Of a stretch of DNA of 49,396 nucleotides, positions 42,001 to 49,396 are shown piece by piece (the stretch's first letter is position 1; every line of letters starts with the position of its first letter). A program made the position numbers and the translations under genes. The notes under the pieces were generated by a model. That model was not told where the DNA came from. It saw nothing but the letters and a program-made list of their open reading frames with translations, and did no database searches. Source of the DNA: Myxococcales bacterium (GTDB taxonomy: Bacteria > Myxococcota > Myxococcia > Myxococcales > Myxococcaceae); NCBI GenBank assembly GCA_003153055.1, contig PMBV01000187.1, positions 215 to 49,610 on the forward strand. The letters are read 5' to 3'.

Positions 42001-42221
42001 ATTCCAGCACCACGTTCTCCCAGGACGCCACGTTCTGCGCTCAGCCGGGGAACGCCGGAGTGGGCGTGTCGTGGCAGTCGTACAATTTCCCCGGCCGCTA
42101 CCTTCGGCACTCCGACCGCGCGGCGTGGGTCTCGAGCAACGGTGGGCCGCTGGCGTCAGACTCGGCCAACAGCTGGGCGCAGGACACCAGCTGGAAGCTC
42201 CTCGGTCCCTGGGCACCGTAG
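39066..42221 (+). CDS. Alpha-L-arabinofuranosidase, GH51-like, with two AbfB domains
   Basis: 1051 aa from the ATG at 39066; the frame is open from 39006. Lipoprotein-type signal (VGVFSMTGC) and an Asp/Ala/Gly/Thr/Val repeat linker. A CBM4/9-like insertion is at about 150-300. The barrel has acid/base E466 in YVEIGNEDWFD and nucleophile E543 in LVGEYAVTD, as in GH51 arabinofuranosidases, which remove arabinose from arabinoxylan and pectin side chains. Two C-terminal AbfB (CBM42) beta-trefoils follow (LRVTTPGYTDRSI...ATFKVAEGWW and LQATTSGYTNASLRH...WKLLGPW) and bind arabinose side chains. It lies next to the expansin-like gene. Confidence 0.92.
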   Translation: MRRSQVGLFLVVTVGVFSMTGCALENGVACVYSPDGSDAGLGPVDAGGPAFDAGAVDEGTVDEGPIDSGAADAGTVDAGTVDAGTVDAGTADAGTAEPDTVDVGPVDAGVPPAGPVLTVQVDKSVVATNPTQWGHIVEDINHSVEGGLNANLIRNSTMKEGAAGSSGAPASWSLVTSGTGAGVVSSDSTEPLSAQNGLALRLSITSNGGPGTVGVANAGFYGVGLRPSTTYTASFYARATGGFSGAVTVSLESSAGQRYASSTTVGTLPASWTKYTLSLTTEATVPVGTQNRVVFYADGTGTGAVDFELVQVMPPTFGATDTLRQDIMALLGATKPGFWRVPGGNYLEGNTLATRFDWKATIGPLENRPGHQDDAWGYWSTDHVGLKAYLDMAESTGAEPLLAVFAGYTLDHTVVAKADLGPYVQDALDEIEYVIGDAHTTTWGARRAADGHPAPYALTYVEIGNEDWFDTSGAYDGYRFPMFYDAIKQAYPGLKLVASAAVSSRTPDVLDDHYYNNDPAAFTAMVGQYDGVDRSGPKHLVGEYAVTDGTTGNPTGTLGGALGEAGFMVGLLHNADVVVGASYAPALAHVSDFQWPTNLVAFDSASAYGSPSYYVQRMFGASRGNVVVATRFDGAPATVSAVATRAADGTVYVHVVNPTASAVAAWVSLAGAATIGVSGQVTVLTGDPAARNSLAAPTAVAPVTSALAASPGFRSTFPANSLTVLEVSVTGDVAPYLPLGQRLSLRVTTPGYTDRSISAAPGTGVTQAVNASSPQTAKQEATFFVRSGLGDPHCYSFESRAHPGQFLRQASNAVVLASPDGRAPFASDATFCAHAGNGGAGVSFTSQTSPQRYLRHYANVLYVATDGGSNDYDAAWNWAADTTFKVAEGWWRSDADVVLGALSLQATTSGYTNASLRHSNYLGEISVIGPGDALVDRQDATFSLVAGLADSSCYSFRSVNYPTRYLRHFSYRIHLDPSDSSTTFSQDATFCAQPGNAGVGVSWQSYNFPGRYLRHSDRAAWVSSNGGPLASDSANSWAQDTSWKLLGPWAP
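39231..39395 (+). repeat. 15-base tandem repeat in the arabinofuranosidase linker
   Basis: About ten near-copies of GGTACGGTCGACGCA encode repeated DAGTV-type pentapeptides. The period keeps the reading frame. Copies in the middle are almost identical, which points to recent slippage. Confidence 0.8.
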
Positions 42222-42361
42222 CCCGCCCCGACAACTCAGAGCAGGTCAGTCGGCCAATCAGGTCAACTCGATGGCCGCTTCGGTCATTGTTTCTGCCTCG
42301 CTCTCCTCCCTACCGTGCGGCCTCCAGCCGGGCCCCCCTTTCCCCGGCAGGAAGGACTTCA

Positions 42362-45097
42362 GTGCGCGCACGAGCCATCCTGGGATTTTCCCTGTTTCTA
42401 TTCGTTGGAATCACTTCGCCCGGCTGTACCTCCTCCACCGAGCCCGGCGTGGCTCGAGACGCGCTCACCGGACCGGCGGGGGTATGCTGGAGCGCTGCCA
42501 CCAAAGCCGGCGACAGCACGCTGTGCGCGAGCTGCGAGTGTGGCTCGTGTGTCGACCAGACCAAGGCCTGCTTCTCGAGCGGGAACGCGGCGGAGGACGC
42601 CCGCTGCCTCGCGCTCGTCGCCTGCGAGCACCGCGCCGGGTGCCAGGGTGACGGCTGCTACTGCGGCACCGGCATCGAGGCGGTCATCTGCCCCACCTCG
42701 CCCCGGGGCCCGTGCGTCGCCGAGATGGAGGCTGCCATCGGCAAGAAGGGCCTCGCCAACGTGTGGGGCGCCCGCGGCGCGACTGGCGCGAGCAACGTGC
42801 TCCAGCGTGCCGAGACCGTCGTCAGCTGTGGCCAGGCACAGTGCGGAGTTCCCTGCGCCGCGCCGAGCGCCGCGTGCGACCTCGGAGCACTCTCCTGCCA
42901 GGACCGCATCTGCTCGCTCGACCCGGCGCTGGAGGCCCAGCGAGCCACCTCGGCCACCGCGTTGGCGCAGCCCGTCATCGACTCCATCACCGTCGCCGGG
43001 AAGCTCGCGTGGCGACGGGGCGACACCACGCGCCCGATGCTCAAGCCCGGCCAAGAGGTGGTCCTCACCGGGAGCGGCTTCGGCCAGGGCGTCGACGTCG
43101 ACTTCTCGAAGCTGATGGTGGGCAACGCGCGCGTGCTTGAGAAGGACCTGCGCATGTATGAGCAGCGGCTCGACATCACCAAGCAGGTCAACTACGAAAT
43201 CAACCAACTCCACAGCCAGTGGCCGCGCGACGTGCTGCGATGGAGCGACCAGGAGATTGCCTTTCGAGTGCCGCTCCACGCCAGCTCGGGCTCGCTCTTG
43301 GTGCAGGTGCAGAAGCGACTCCCGCCCAACGCCTCGCTGCTCCGCCCCGGAGAGACGCACGCCATGGTGGACGCGCAGAGCGCCCGGGTGAAGGACGCGG
43401 CCTTCGCCTTCACCTGTGACTCGGTGTCTGGCCTCGACGGGACGATGGCGTACACCTCGGTGCCGGTGGACGTCGACAACCCCGGCTTCACCGACCTGGC
43501 GCGCCGCGGCCGGGAGATTTTTTGGGGTTACGACTACAACATCGGCCTGGCCCACGCGCTGCGCAACCTCGACTGGAAGAAGGTGCTGTCGGGCGCCGCC
43601 ATCGACCCAATGACGGGGCTGCGTGCCGACCCACAGCGCCTCTTCGGAGCGAACCCCACCAACGCCGGGGAGGTTCCCAGCGAGGCGACGAGCGACATTC
43701 TGTTCGACCCGTACCCCCAGCCCGACCCCATTCCCGGGTTCCTCCTCATGTTCCCTCAGCAGCTCAGCGGCTGGACGCGCAACGCCGGCTACGCTGGCTA
43801 CCGCTCCGCTCAGTCGAACAACCCCTACCTCGGGCCGGGCGAGTGGATCGGCTTCAACTGCGCTGGGTGCCACGGCTACCGGCTGTCCTATGAGCGCGCC
43901 CCGGGCCAGCAGGTGACGCGCGTGGTGCCCGGCCTCCCCAACCCGCGGTGGAGCATGAAGTGGGCGGTGCTCGACAACTTCAAAGGCATCCAAGACAGCG
44001 AAGACGGGCCCCGCTGGGCTCCAGGCAAGGCCAATGTCGACAAGACGGCCCTCATCTACTCGATGCCCCAGGGCGCCGGAGAGCACACGCTGGTGCGCCT
44101 GGTGGGCGAGGGGAGCGCGGTCGACAACGACTACGAGTTCTCGCCCATCGCCATTCCCAGCGTGACGCACTACCTGGCGATTCGCCGCTCGCTCTCGCAC
44201 ACCGAGTCGTACGTCGGCTTCGAGGGCTCCTACATTCACTCGGAGGAGCCCGACGGCTCCCTCGGCTCGATGGGCGCGCCGGCGCTCCAGGCCCTCACCG
44301 CGTACATGTCGACGCTCGACCAGAACGACGACGAGCTGCGGCGGGTCGGGCTGTACCGCTGGCTGGCGTGGGAGAAGCGGCTGGGCGACGAGGTCGGCAC
44401 CGGCGTCACCGAGGGCCAATTCGTGCAGGCCGGCCCAGACGCCTTCCCGAAGCTGACCGCCCATATCCAGAACGGCAAGGCCATCTACGCCGCGCGCTGC
44501 GGCTCGTGCCACTCGGACGGCGCGGGAGCCAACACCAACGAGCAGATGGTGCGCCTCGACCAGGTGGGCCGCTTCTTCGCGCCCACCATCTACCAGAAGG
44601 GCGCCCAGGCCATTCGCACCACCTTCCTCCGCGACCTGTACTGGACCCAGCACCGCGGGCTCCTCACCGACGGGCATGTCCGCAACCTGAGAGACCTGGT
44701 GGACCCAGCCCGCTGCACCCCGGGGACGCCGCTGTACAACGCCTACTACACGTTGCACCCGCCACAGGACCCGGGCTCTGCCGGCCCCGACTTCCCCGAC
44801 GCCTACCCAGCCACCGGCCGGAAGGGCGACGTGTTCCGAGTGCCGCGCTCACCGTCGACGTCGGCCGACGACCAGGGCGCGCGCCGCAACCGCTTCATCG
44901 AGCGGCACAAGTACTTCGTGAAGGTGCCGTGGGATGCGGATTACTACTACTGGGACTACCAGAAGATGCGCGTCGAGTACGGCCCCGCCGAGATGGGCAC
45001 TGCCCAGCCCATCGGCCTGCCGGCGGCTCCCCACCCGTGGTGCGCCGGTTCGCCTGACGAGGTCGCCGACCTGTTGCATTACCTCAACACACTCTGA
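42362..45097 (+). CDS. Large di-haem cytochrome c lipoprotein
   Basis: 911 aa from the GTG at 42362 (AGGAAGG 8 bases before). Signal peptide with lipobox SPGC. A Cys-rich N-terminal segment (SCECGSCVDQTKACF, VACEHRAGCQGDGCYCG) is followed by an IPT/TIG-like domain at about 200-325 (MLKPGQEVVLTGSGFGQGVDVDF). Two haem-attachment motifs: CAGCH (C500) and CGSCH (C713), with RFFAPTIYQKGAQAIRTTFLRDL and HRGLLTDGHVRNLRDL after the second. The long spacing and size are reminiscent of di-haem peroxidases or RoxA-type oxygenases, but I see no decisive motif. It sits among polysaccharide genes. Confidence 0.8.
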   Translation: MRARAILGFSLFLFVGITSPGCTSSTEPGVARDALTGPAGVCWSAATKAGDSTLCASCECGSCVDQTKACFSSGNAAEDARCLALVACEHRAGCQGDGCYCGTGIEAVICPTSPRGPCVAEMEAAIGKKGLANVWGARGATGASNVLQRAETVVSCGQAQCGVPCAAPSAACDLGALSCQDRICSLDPALEAQRATSATALAQPVIDSITVAGKLAWRRGDTTRPMLKPGQEVVLTGSGFGQGVDVDFSKLMVGNARVLEKDLRMYEQRLDITKQVNYEINQLHSQWPRDVLRWSDQEIAFRVPLHASSGSLLVQVQKRLPPNASLLRPGETHAMVDAQSARVKDAAFAFTCDSVSGLDGTMAYTSVPVDVDNPGFTDLARRGREIFWGYDYNIGLAHALRNLDWKKVLSGAAIDPMTGLRADPQRLFGANPTNAGEVPSEATSDILFDPYPQPDPIPGFLLMFPQQLSGWTRNAGYAGYRSAQSNNPYLGPGEWIGFNCAGCHGYRLSYERAPGQQVTRVVPGLPNPRWSMKWAVLDNFKGIQDSEDGPRWAPGKANVDKTALIYSMPQGAGEHTLVRLVGEGSAVDNDYEFSPIAIPSVTHYLAIRRSLSHTESYVGFEGSYIHSEEPDGSLGSMGAPALQALTAYMSTLDQNDDELRRVGLYRWLAWEKRLGDEVGTGVTEGQFVQAGPDAFPKLTAHIQNGKAIYAARCGSCHSDGAGANTNEQMVRLDQVGRFFAPTIYQKGAQAIRTTFLRDLYWTQHRGLLTDGHVRNLRDLVDPARCTPGTPLYNAYYTLHPPQDPGSAGPDFPDAYPATGRKGDVFRVPRSPSTSADDQGARRNRFIERHKYFVKVPWDADYYYWDYQKMRVEYGPAEMGTAQPIGLPAAPHPWCAGSPDEVADLLHYLNTL

Positions 45098-45241
45098 CCA
45101 GACGTCGCGTGGGGCCTCCCGCTCACCGGAGGCCTCGCGCAACACGCCGCGTCGAACCGGTCGTCCTTGGCGCGCGGGCCCAGCTCGATTACGAAGAGCT
45201 CCACACCGACCCTCCGGTGCCCCGATGGAGCGTCGCCCGAC

Positions 45242-46267
45242 ATGAGTGTCTCCATGACTCTGGTGCGCGCGCTGGTGGAGGAGGTGGCGCGTGCCGGCCG
45301 CGAGCCCGAGGCGTTCCTTCGAGCCGTCGGCCTCGAGCCTTCGTCGCTCGCCGACCCCGACGCGCGTCTTCCGTTCTCCCGCTACGACTTCGCCCAGAAA
45401 TTGGCCCTCGATTGGACTGGCGATGCCGCCCTCGGCCTCCACATGGGCGAACGGGCTTCGCTGTCTGCCTTCAACATCATCGGCTTCCTCTCAGCGCACT
45501 GCAGCACCCTTCGCCAGGCCTTCTTCGTGTTGTCGCGGTACCGCCGGCTCTTGTTCGACGTGGAGACGCCGGCGCTCGAGGAGGACGGAGGCTGCGCGAC
45601 GCTCAAGTGCTCCTTCACCTACGGGCCGGGGCCGAGCGACCGCATGGGCGCCGAGTTCACCATGGTGGCCGCCGTGCAGATTGGGCGAATGTGCCTCGGA
45701 GGAATGGGGTCGCCGCTCGAGGTGGAGTTCGAGCACTCCGCGCCGGCCTACCTCGATGAGTACCGGCGCGTGCTGGGAGCGCCAGTGCGCTTCGACTCCG
45801 ATGCGACGCGCCTGCGCTTCGACCGGAGCCTCCTCGACGCGCCGCTGCTCCACGCCAACCCCAAGCTGTTCAGTCTCCTCGCCTCGGAGGCCGAGCGAAA
45901 GCTGGCCGGGCTGTCGGGAGCGCCGCTCAGCGCTCGAGTGCGGGCCATCGTCCTCGCGGAGGTCGAGGGGGGCCGGGCCCATCGCTGCACGATGGAGCAG
46001 GTCGCCAAGAGCCTGGCGCTCAGTGAGCGGTCTCTCCGTCGCCGGCTGCGCGACGAGGGTGCGTCGTACGCCACGGTGGTGGAGGACGCCATCGCAGACG
46101 TGGCGCGCCAGCTCCTCCGCGACGGGGGCATCAGCATTCAGCGGGTGGCTGACCAGCTCGGGTTTTCGGAGGCGAGCGCGTTTCATCGCGCGTTCAAGCG
46201 GTGGACTGGGATGACGCCGCAGCAGTTCCGCGAAGGCGGGGTGGTCGAGCCGAGGCCGGTCGACTGA
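45242..46267 (+). CDS. AraC-family transcriptional regulator
   Basis: 341 aa from the ATG at 45242; the frame is open from 45167. The N-terminal domain (about 1-190) matches the AraC-type arabinose-binding-like domain found in OruR/ArgR-type regulators (MTLVRALVEEVARAGREPEAFLRAVGLEPSSL...LGLHMGERASLSAFNIIGFLSAHCSTLRQAF). The C-terminal domain has two helix-turn-helices: MEQVAKSLALSERSLRRRLRDEG and IQRVADQLGFSEASAFHRAFKRWTGMTPQQFR. It follows the cytochrome gene on the same strand and could control the nearby glycoside genes; this is inference. Confidence 0.93.
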   Translation: MSVSMTLVRALVEEVARAGREPEAFLRAVGLEPSSLADPDARLPFSRYDFAQKLALDWTGDAALGLHMGERASLSAFNIIGFLSAHCSTLRQAFFVLSRYRRLLFDVETPALEEDGGCATLKCSFTYGPGPSDRMGAEFTMVAAVQIGRMCLGGMGSPLEVEFEHSAPAYLDEYRRVLGAPVRFDSDATRLRFDRSLLDAPLLHANPKLFSLLASEAERKLAGLSGAPLSARVRAIVLAEVEGGRAHRCTMEQVAKSLALSERSLRRRLRDEGASYATVVEDAIADVARQLLRDGGISIQRVADQLGFSEASAFHRAFKRWTGMTPQQFREGGVVEPRPVD

Positions 46268-46291
46268 GGCTCCCCACGAATGGTTCCCCCG

Positions 46292-47387
46292 TCAGGGAGG
46301 GAGGACCACCCGGCATGTGCTGGGCGGCGTGAGCCATGCGAGGACGTTGAGCCAGAAACGGGTGCCGTCGGCGGTGCTGTAGTGCTCAGTGTAGGTGATC
46401 GCCTCGTCTCCCCAGGCGACAACCCGGCCCATGCCCTTCCCGCTCACCCGGCCGACGTCATACATCCCTTGGATCGAAGCGAAGCGCGTGCTCCCGCCGA
46501 CCAGGTGCCCGCCAGCAAACGATACGGACCCGAGCCCGGTGGTGAGTGGGTGGGTGTCCCAGGTCGATACCGAGGCCCCGCTTGGGAAGACGACCTCTGC
46601 TGCGTAGCTCAACCCCAACGGGGCGAGGATCATGTTCACGTTCTCGGTCTCTGGAGCGCTCAAGTCGTAGCCGGTCAGCGTCAGCAGCCCTCCACCATTG
46701 TTGACCCACTGAACCAGTGCGTCGCGCTCGCCGGTCGAGAAGTGCCGCCCGAGGGTGGTCCCGGTGCCGCCCACGCGAACGTCCTGCACCACGATGACCT
46801 GGTAGGGCGCGAAGAGCTCGGGCGTCAGCACCGCGTTGCCGAGGTCGGTCACTCCCTGCTGCGAAGCCGGGGAGATCCAATCGGCCAGCGCATCGCCAGT
46901 GCCGTTCGTCCCCCGGTACCCGATGGTGGCAACTCGCAAGCACGAGCAAAGGACGTTCCCTGTCAGCACGCACGAGGTCGGGTCGACCGAGCCACCATCG
47001 GTCGCCGAGCCGCCGCCAGTCGCCGAGCCGCCGCCGGTCGCCGAGCCACCGCCAGTCGCCGCCAGTCGCCGAGCCACCGCCAGACGTGGACGCGAAGCCA
47101 CCGCCGCCAGACGCCGAGCCGCCGCCAGATGCCGAGCCACCGCCAGTCGCCGAGCTACCGCCAGTCGCCGAGCTACCGCCAGTCGCCGAGCTGCCTCCAC
47201 CGGTCTTGGTGTTCCCGGCTCCGACGATGGACCCGTCTTCACCACAGACACATCCAACCACCGTCGTGGCGAAGATGATCGCAGTGAGCGCCGCGCGCCG
47301 CAGGCCGAAACGCGAGCCACTGGAGTGGCTGTCATCTCCATCGAACCGCTGGGGGGGCTCTGGGTTCCCTAAAATGTCGTCCGCCAT
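46292..47387 (-). pseudogene. Secreted lipoprotein gene with a repeat-located frameshift
   Basis: The front part (from the start at 47387) has a lipoprotein signal (ALTAIIFATTVVGC) and a Gly/Ser/Ala/Thr repeat linker. The C-terminal part (to 46292) is in another frame: VATIGYRGTNGTGDALADW...GERDALVQWVNNGGGLLTLTGY...GMGRVVAWGDEAITYTEHYS...FWLNVLAWLTP, a class I glutamine-amidotransferase-like (DUF4350-type) fold. The two frames meet at 47058-47067, where one 18-base repeat unit is only 10 bases long. Putting back 8 bases would join them. Either a real slippage mutation or a sequencing artefact. Confidence 0.8.
46990..47207 (-). repeat. 18-base tandem repeat with a truncated unit
   Basis: About ten units of GCCGAGCCACCGCCAGTC on the plus strand encode GSSATG-type hexapeptides on the minus strand. 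The unit at 47058-47067 lacks 8 bases and shifts the frame. Similar repeats are at 49275-49396, in a different gene. Confidence 0.85.
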
Positions 47388-47720
47388 TCTACTGAACTGA
47401 ACCTACTTCACGGGAACGTCCGCCGACTAGTCATGTCTCGGGGGGAGCTCATGCACACAAGGTGCGTCACGTGCGCTGTGCGGGTTCGTCGCACCATGCG
47501 CCGGTGACGATCATGTTCCTTCGGTTGTGACCCTCCCGTCGGTGCTCGAAGTCGGTGCGGACCCCGTCGAGGCGCGACCCGGCCGTCCCCTACGGTGGCC
47601 TCAACCCACCGCCCAACACCAACGGAGCGACCACCGTCAACCCGCCGGTGAATCCGGCCAACGCCCCGGCACCGCGAACCTCAGCCTGATGGGCCGCCGG
47701 TGGGGGCGGCGATGGGGCGC
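47388..47720. other. Gap with decayed sequence between two broken genes
   Basis: No complete gene. A short plus-strand frame near 47590-47690 reads like a Pro/Asn linker (VPYGGLNPPPNTNGATTV, NPPVNPANAPAP) and then stops; it may be a scrap of a secreted protein. Nothing else is recognised. Confidence 0.3.
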
Positions 47721-48091
47721 TCAGTGGGGTCCGGCGTTGGAGTAGCCGAACGGCAGCGACCCAGGGAAACCGGCCCCCGTCACTGAGCTGCCGGTGGTCT
47801 GGTTGTAGGTGTTGGAGCGCTCACAGAATGAGTAGGCGGCGTGGCTGGAATCGTCCAAGCCAACCTGGTTGCTCTGGTTCGTCTTGAAGAAGGAGTTGTT
47901 CTCGGAATACACCAGGCCGCTACTGCCAATCTGGTTGGCGTTGTACTGACTTTGCGAACGGCCCGCGGCGCTGGTCCCGCCTGGCGTGGTGCCGTTGTCG
48001 AAGGAGTTGTTGTACAGGTGGACGAAGCCTCGCATCAGCCCAGAATCGAAGCGATCGCGGCGACAACGGAGACACGAGGACGAACGAGCAT
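47721..48091 (-). pseudogene. Pectate lyase (PL1) gene with a large internal deletion
   Basis: The start at 48091 has a good ribosome site (GGGAG) and encodes a lipoprotein signal (LVRPRVSVVAAIASILG) up to the lipobox Cys codon. That codon is cut after TG and joined to the 3' part of a PL1 gene, giving TGATG at 48037-48033 and a stop. The 3' part reads RGFVHLYNNSFDNG, YNANQIGSSGLVYSENNSFFKTNQSNQV and AYSFCERSNTYN, the C-terminal strands of a PL1 beta-helix. The catalytic middle is missing. It follows the GH45-like gene on the same strand, 106 bases away. Confidence 0.75.
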
Positions 48092-48197
48092 GAGCAAGCT
48101 CCCGGCAGTCCGCCTCAAGATCGAAGCGGTCTGGGGACGCTCGGATCGAATGGTCTGGCCGTAAAGTGGCCGTACCAGTGCACGCCCCTTGGTCCCG

Positions 48198-49396
48198 TCA
48201 GGGCGTCGTCGAAGTGATGGGGACGCCATTCTGGTCGCAGGAATAGAAGGAGCTCCAGCGCCCCGAGGGCACGAGCCCCGCGCCGGTCGTGTAGTCCTTC
48301 CAGGCACAGGTCGGCTTGCAGCAGTCCTGCATCGTGGTGGTCGTGAAGCCGGAGAGGAAGCTGCCGTCGGCCGCGGCGACGGTCTTGGCTCGAGGGTCGG
48401 GTTGGGGGAGGCCGGCGGGCGCCAGGCGACATCCAGTGACACGGGTCAGCGCCGTCGGGCACTCGACCTTCTTCGCGCGCACGGTCCAGTTCTGATGGTA
48501 CGCCGACGCGAGGAGGTTGCTCTCCTTGCAGGAGTTCCGCGTGGAGCGTGTCGTCGCGTCCGTCGCTGCGTTGGCGGCGTCACAGAGCAGGCCAATGCGA
48601 CTCTGGCACGCGGCCGAGGTGAGCGAGGCGACCGTGCTCCCTCCGTTCGTCTTGCACTCGTCGAGGTTGAGGAACTTGATGCCGCCCTGGCCGTTGAAGT
48701 CGGCGGGGAAGGACGTGTACTGGAATTGACCGAAGGTGGTCGTCTGTGTCCCCGGGTAGGAACCCGACACGCAACCGTTGAACGCGCCGAACCCACCAGC
48801 GCCCATGAAGAGGTCGAAGTTCTTGCCCCCGCCAGCGGCCGTGTTGAAGCTCTGGACGATCATCGGCTTGGGAATCGGCAAGCCCGGTGGTTGCGCCGAA
48901 CCGGGCTCGGGCTTCTCGAAGACGAGCTGGTAGCACTGGCAGCAGGTGCTCGAACCGGCGCCCTGGTCGAGCCCCGCTCCGTCGGTGTCGTGCCCCACCA
49001 CGCCGTAGTTGAACGCCGGGTCGCTCCCGGTGCCCCAACCGTTCGCGGCGGCGTCGTCCACGGCGGCTTGTTTCATCTCGTCGCTGAAGAGCATGAAGCG
49101 GGGACACGCGAAGGTCTTGGGGAGGTCTGCCTTGTTCGACGACTCCGGGGGTGAGCAGGCGTTGGCGACCGCGCACTTGCCGCCGCAGGTCGAGCTCGAG
49201 TTCCCGCTCTGGCAACCCTCGACCCAGAATTGGTTGTAGCAGGGGTCCGGCGGGTTGAGCTCGTAGCCGGCGGTCCCAGAGCCGCCGGTGCCAGCGGAGC
49301 CGCCAGTGCCAGTGGAGCCGCCAGTGCCAGGGGAGCCGCCGGTGCCGGTGGAGCCGCCGGTGCCGGTGGAGCCGCCAGTGCCGGAGGAGCCGCCAG
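48198..49396 (-). CDS. GH45-like endoglucanase, circularly permuted, 5' end outside window
   Basis: Incomplete: 399 codons in the window. A Gly/Ser/Thr linker leads into a Cys-rich stretch (CYNQFWVEGCQSG, TCGGKCAVANAC), then GH45 blocks in this order: DPAFNYGVVGHD, CCQCYQLVF, MIVQSFNTAAGGGKNFDLFMGAGG, AFNGC, RNSC...KKVECPTALTRVTGC, and last QDCCKPTCAW...FYSC. In standard GH45 enzymes the DCCKPSCGW block is first, so the order is permuted. The catalytic Asp of that block is present (codon 48324-48326); the second catalytic Asp (xFDGC) is Asn (codon 48777-48779). It could be a cellulase, or a wall-loosening protein. Confidence 0.82.
   Translation of the reverse strand, partial: GGSSGTGGSTGTGGSTGTGGSPGTGGSTGTGGSAGTGGSGTAGYELNPPDPCYNQFWVEGCQSGNSSSTCGGKCAVANACSPPESSNKADLPKTFACPRFMLFSDEMKQAAVDDAAANGWGTGSDPAFNYGVVGHDTDGAGLDQGAGSSTCCQCYQLVFEKPEPGSAQPPGLPIPKPMIVQSFNTAAGGGKNFDLFMGAGGFGAFNGCVSGSYPGTQTTTFGQFQYTSFPADFNGQGGIKFLNLDECKTNGGSTVASLTSAACQSRIGLLCDAANAATDATTRSTRNSCKESNLLASAYHQNWTVRAKKVECPTALTRVTGCRLAPAGLPQPDPRAKTVAAADGSFLSGFTTTTMQDCCKPTCAWKDYTTGAGLVPSGRWSSFYSCDQNGVPITSTTP
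49275..49396 (-). repeat. 18-base Gly/Ser/Thr tandem repeat at the window edge
   Basis: Units like GAGCCGCCAGTGCCAGTG on the plus strand encode GGSTGT-type linker hexapeptides in the GH45-like gene. The repeat continues beyond the window. Confidence 0.8.

Noticed and set aside
46990..47207. CRISPR-like array
   Set aside because: Repeats are head-to-tail 18-base units with no spacers and encode a Gly/Ser linker.

Overview
The window is about 70% GC and looks like a chromosomal piece of a myxobacterium (phylum Myxococcota, probably order Myxococcales; I do not name a genus). The signs are a Ser/Thr kinase beside an FHA-type sigma54 activator, many secreted lipoproteins with Cys lipoboxes, an AgmX/PglI-like C-terminal domain protein, a TonB-dependent receptor carrying its own TonB C-terminal domain, and a set of secreted polysaccharide-acting proteins. 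No plasmid, phage, transposase, rRNA, tRNA or CRISPR locus is visible.

Layout. 1-5,704: a dispersed repeat, then a TPR-like membrane protein, a lipoprotein, a Ser/Thr kinase, an FHA-sigma54 activator and phoU. 5,895-10,398: a regulatory-like domain lipoprotein, a small nucleoside deoxyribosyltransferase-like protein and a secreted isoamylase close to the Pseudomonas amyloderamosa enzyme. 10,420-18,267 (minus strand): a KimA/APC-type permease, sfsA, a glycerophosphodiesterase, and a lipoprotein coupled to the TonB-dependent receptor. 18,460-22,919: a transglutaminase-like protein, an alpha/beta hydrolase divergent from a LysR regulator, a relic of a sulfite-oxidase-type gene, a 10-TM transporter-like protein and an AgmX-like protein. 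22,920-23,920 is a gene-poor stretch full of repeats and hairpins. 23,921-31,978: lipoproteins, a CBS protein, an M13 metallopeptidase lipoprotein, a TrmJ-like methyltransferase, a DoxX/Rrf2 pair and glycyl-tRNA synthetase.

32,089-37,100 is the most interesting part. An ECF sigma factor is translationally coupled to a 985-aa protein that joins a zinc-finger anti-sigma domain, one membrane helix, a TPR array and a CHAT caspase-like protease with its His and Cys intact. Two paralogous small lipoproteins follow. The second lipoprotein is preceded by a decayed copy of the 3' end of the CHAT gene, so the block was duplicated. I infer a membrane-spanning sigma/anti-sigma/protease signalling system.

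37,557-49,396 holds plant-cell-wall functions: an expansin-like lipoprotein, a GH51-type arabinofuranosidase with two AbfB (CBM42) domains, a PL1 pectate-lyase pseudogene gutted by an internal deletion, and a GH45-like endoglucanase whose sequence blocks are circularly permuted. Among them lie a large di-haem cytochrome c lipoprotein, an AraC regulator and a lipoprotein gene frameshifted inside a Gly/Ser repeat. With the isoamylase this suggests a soil saprophyte or predator that attacks starch and plant polymers.
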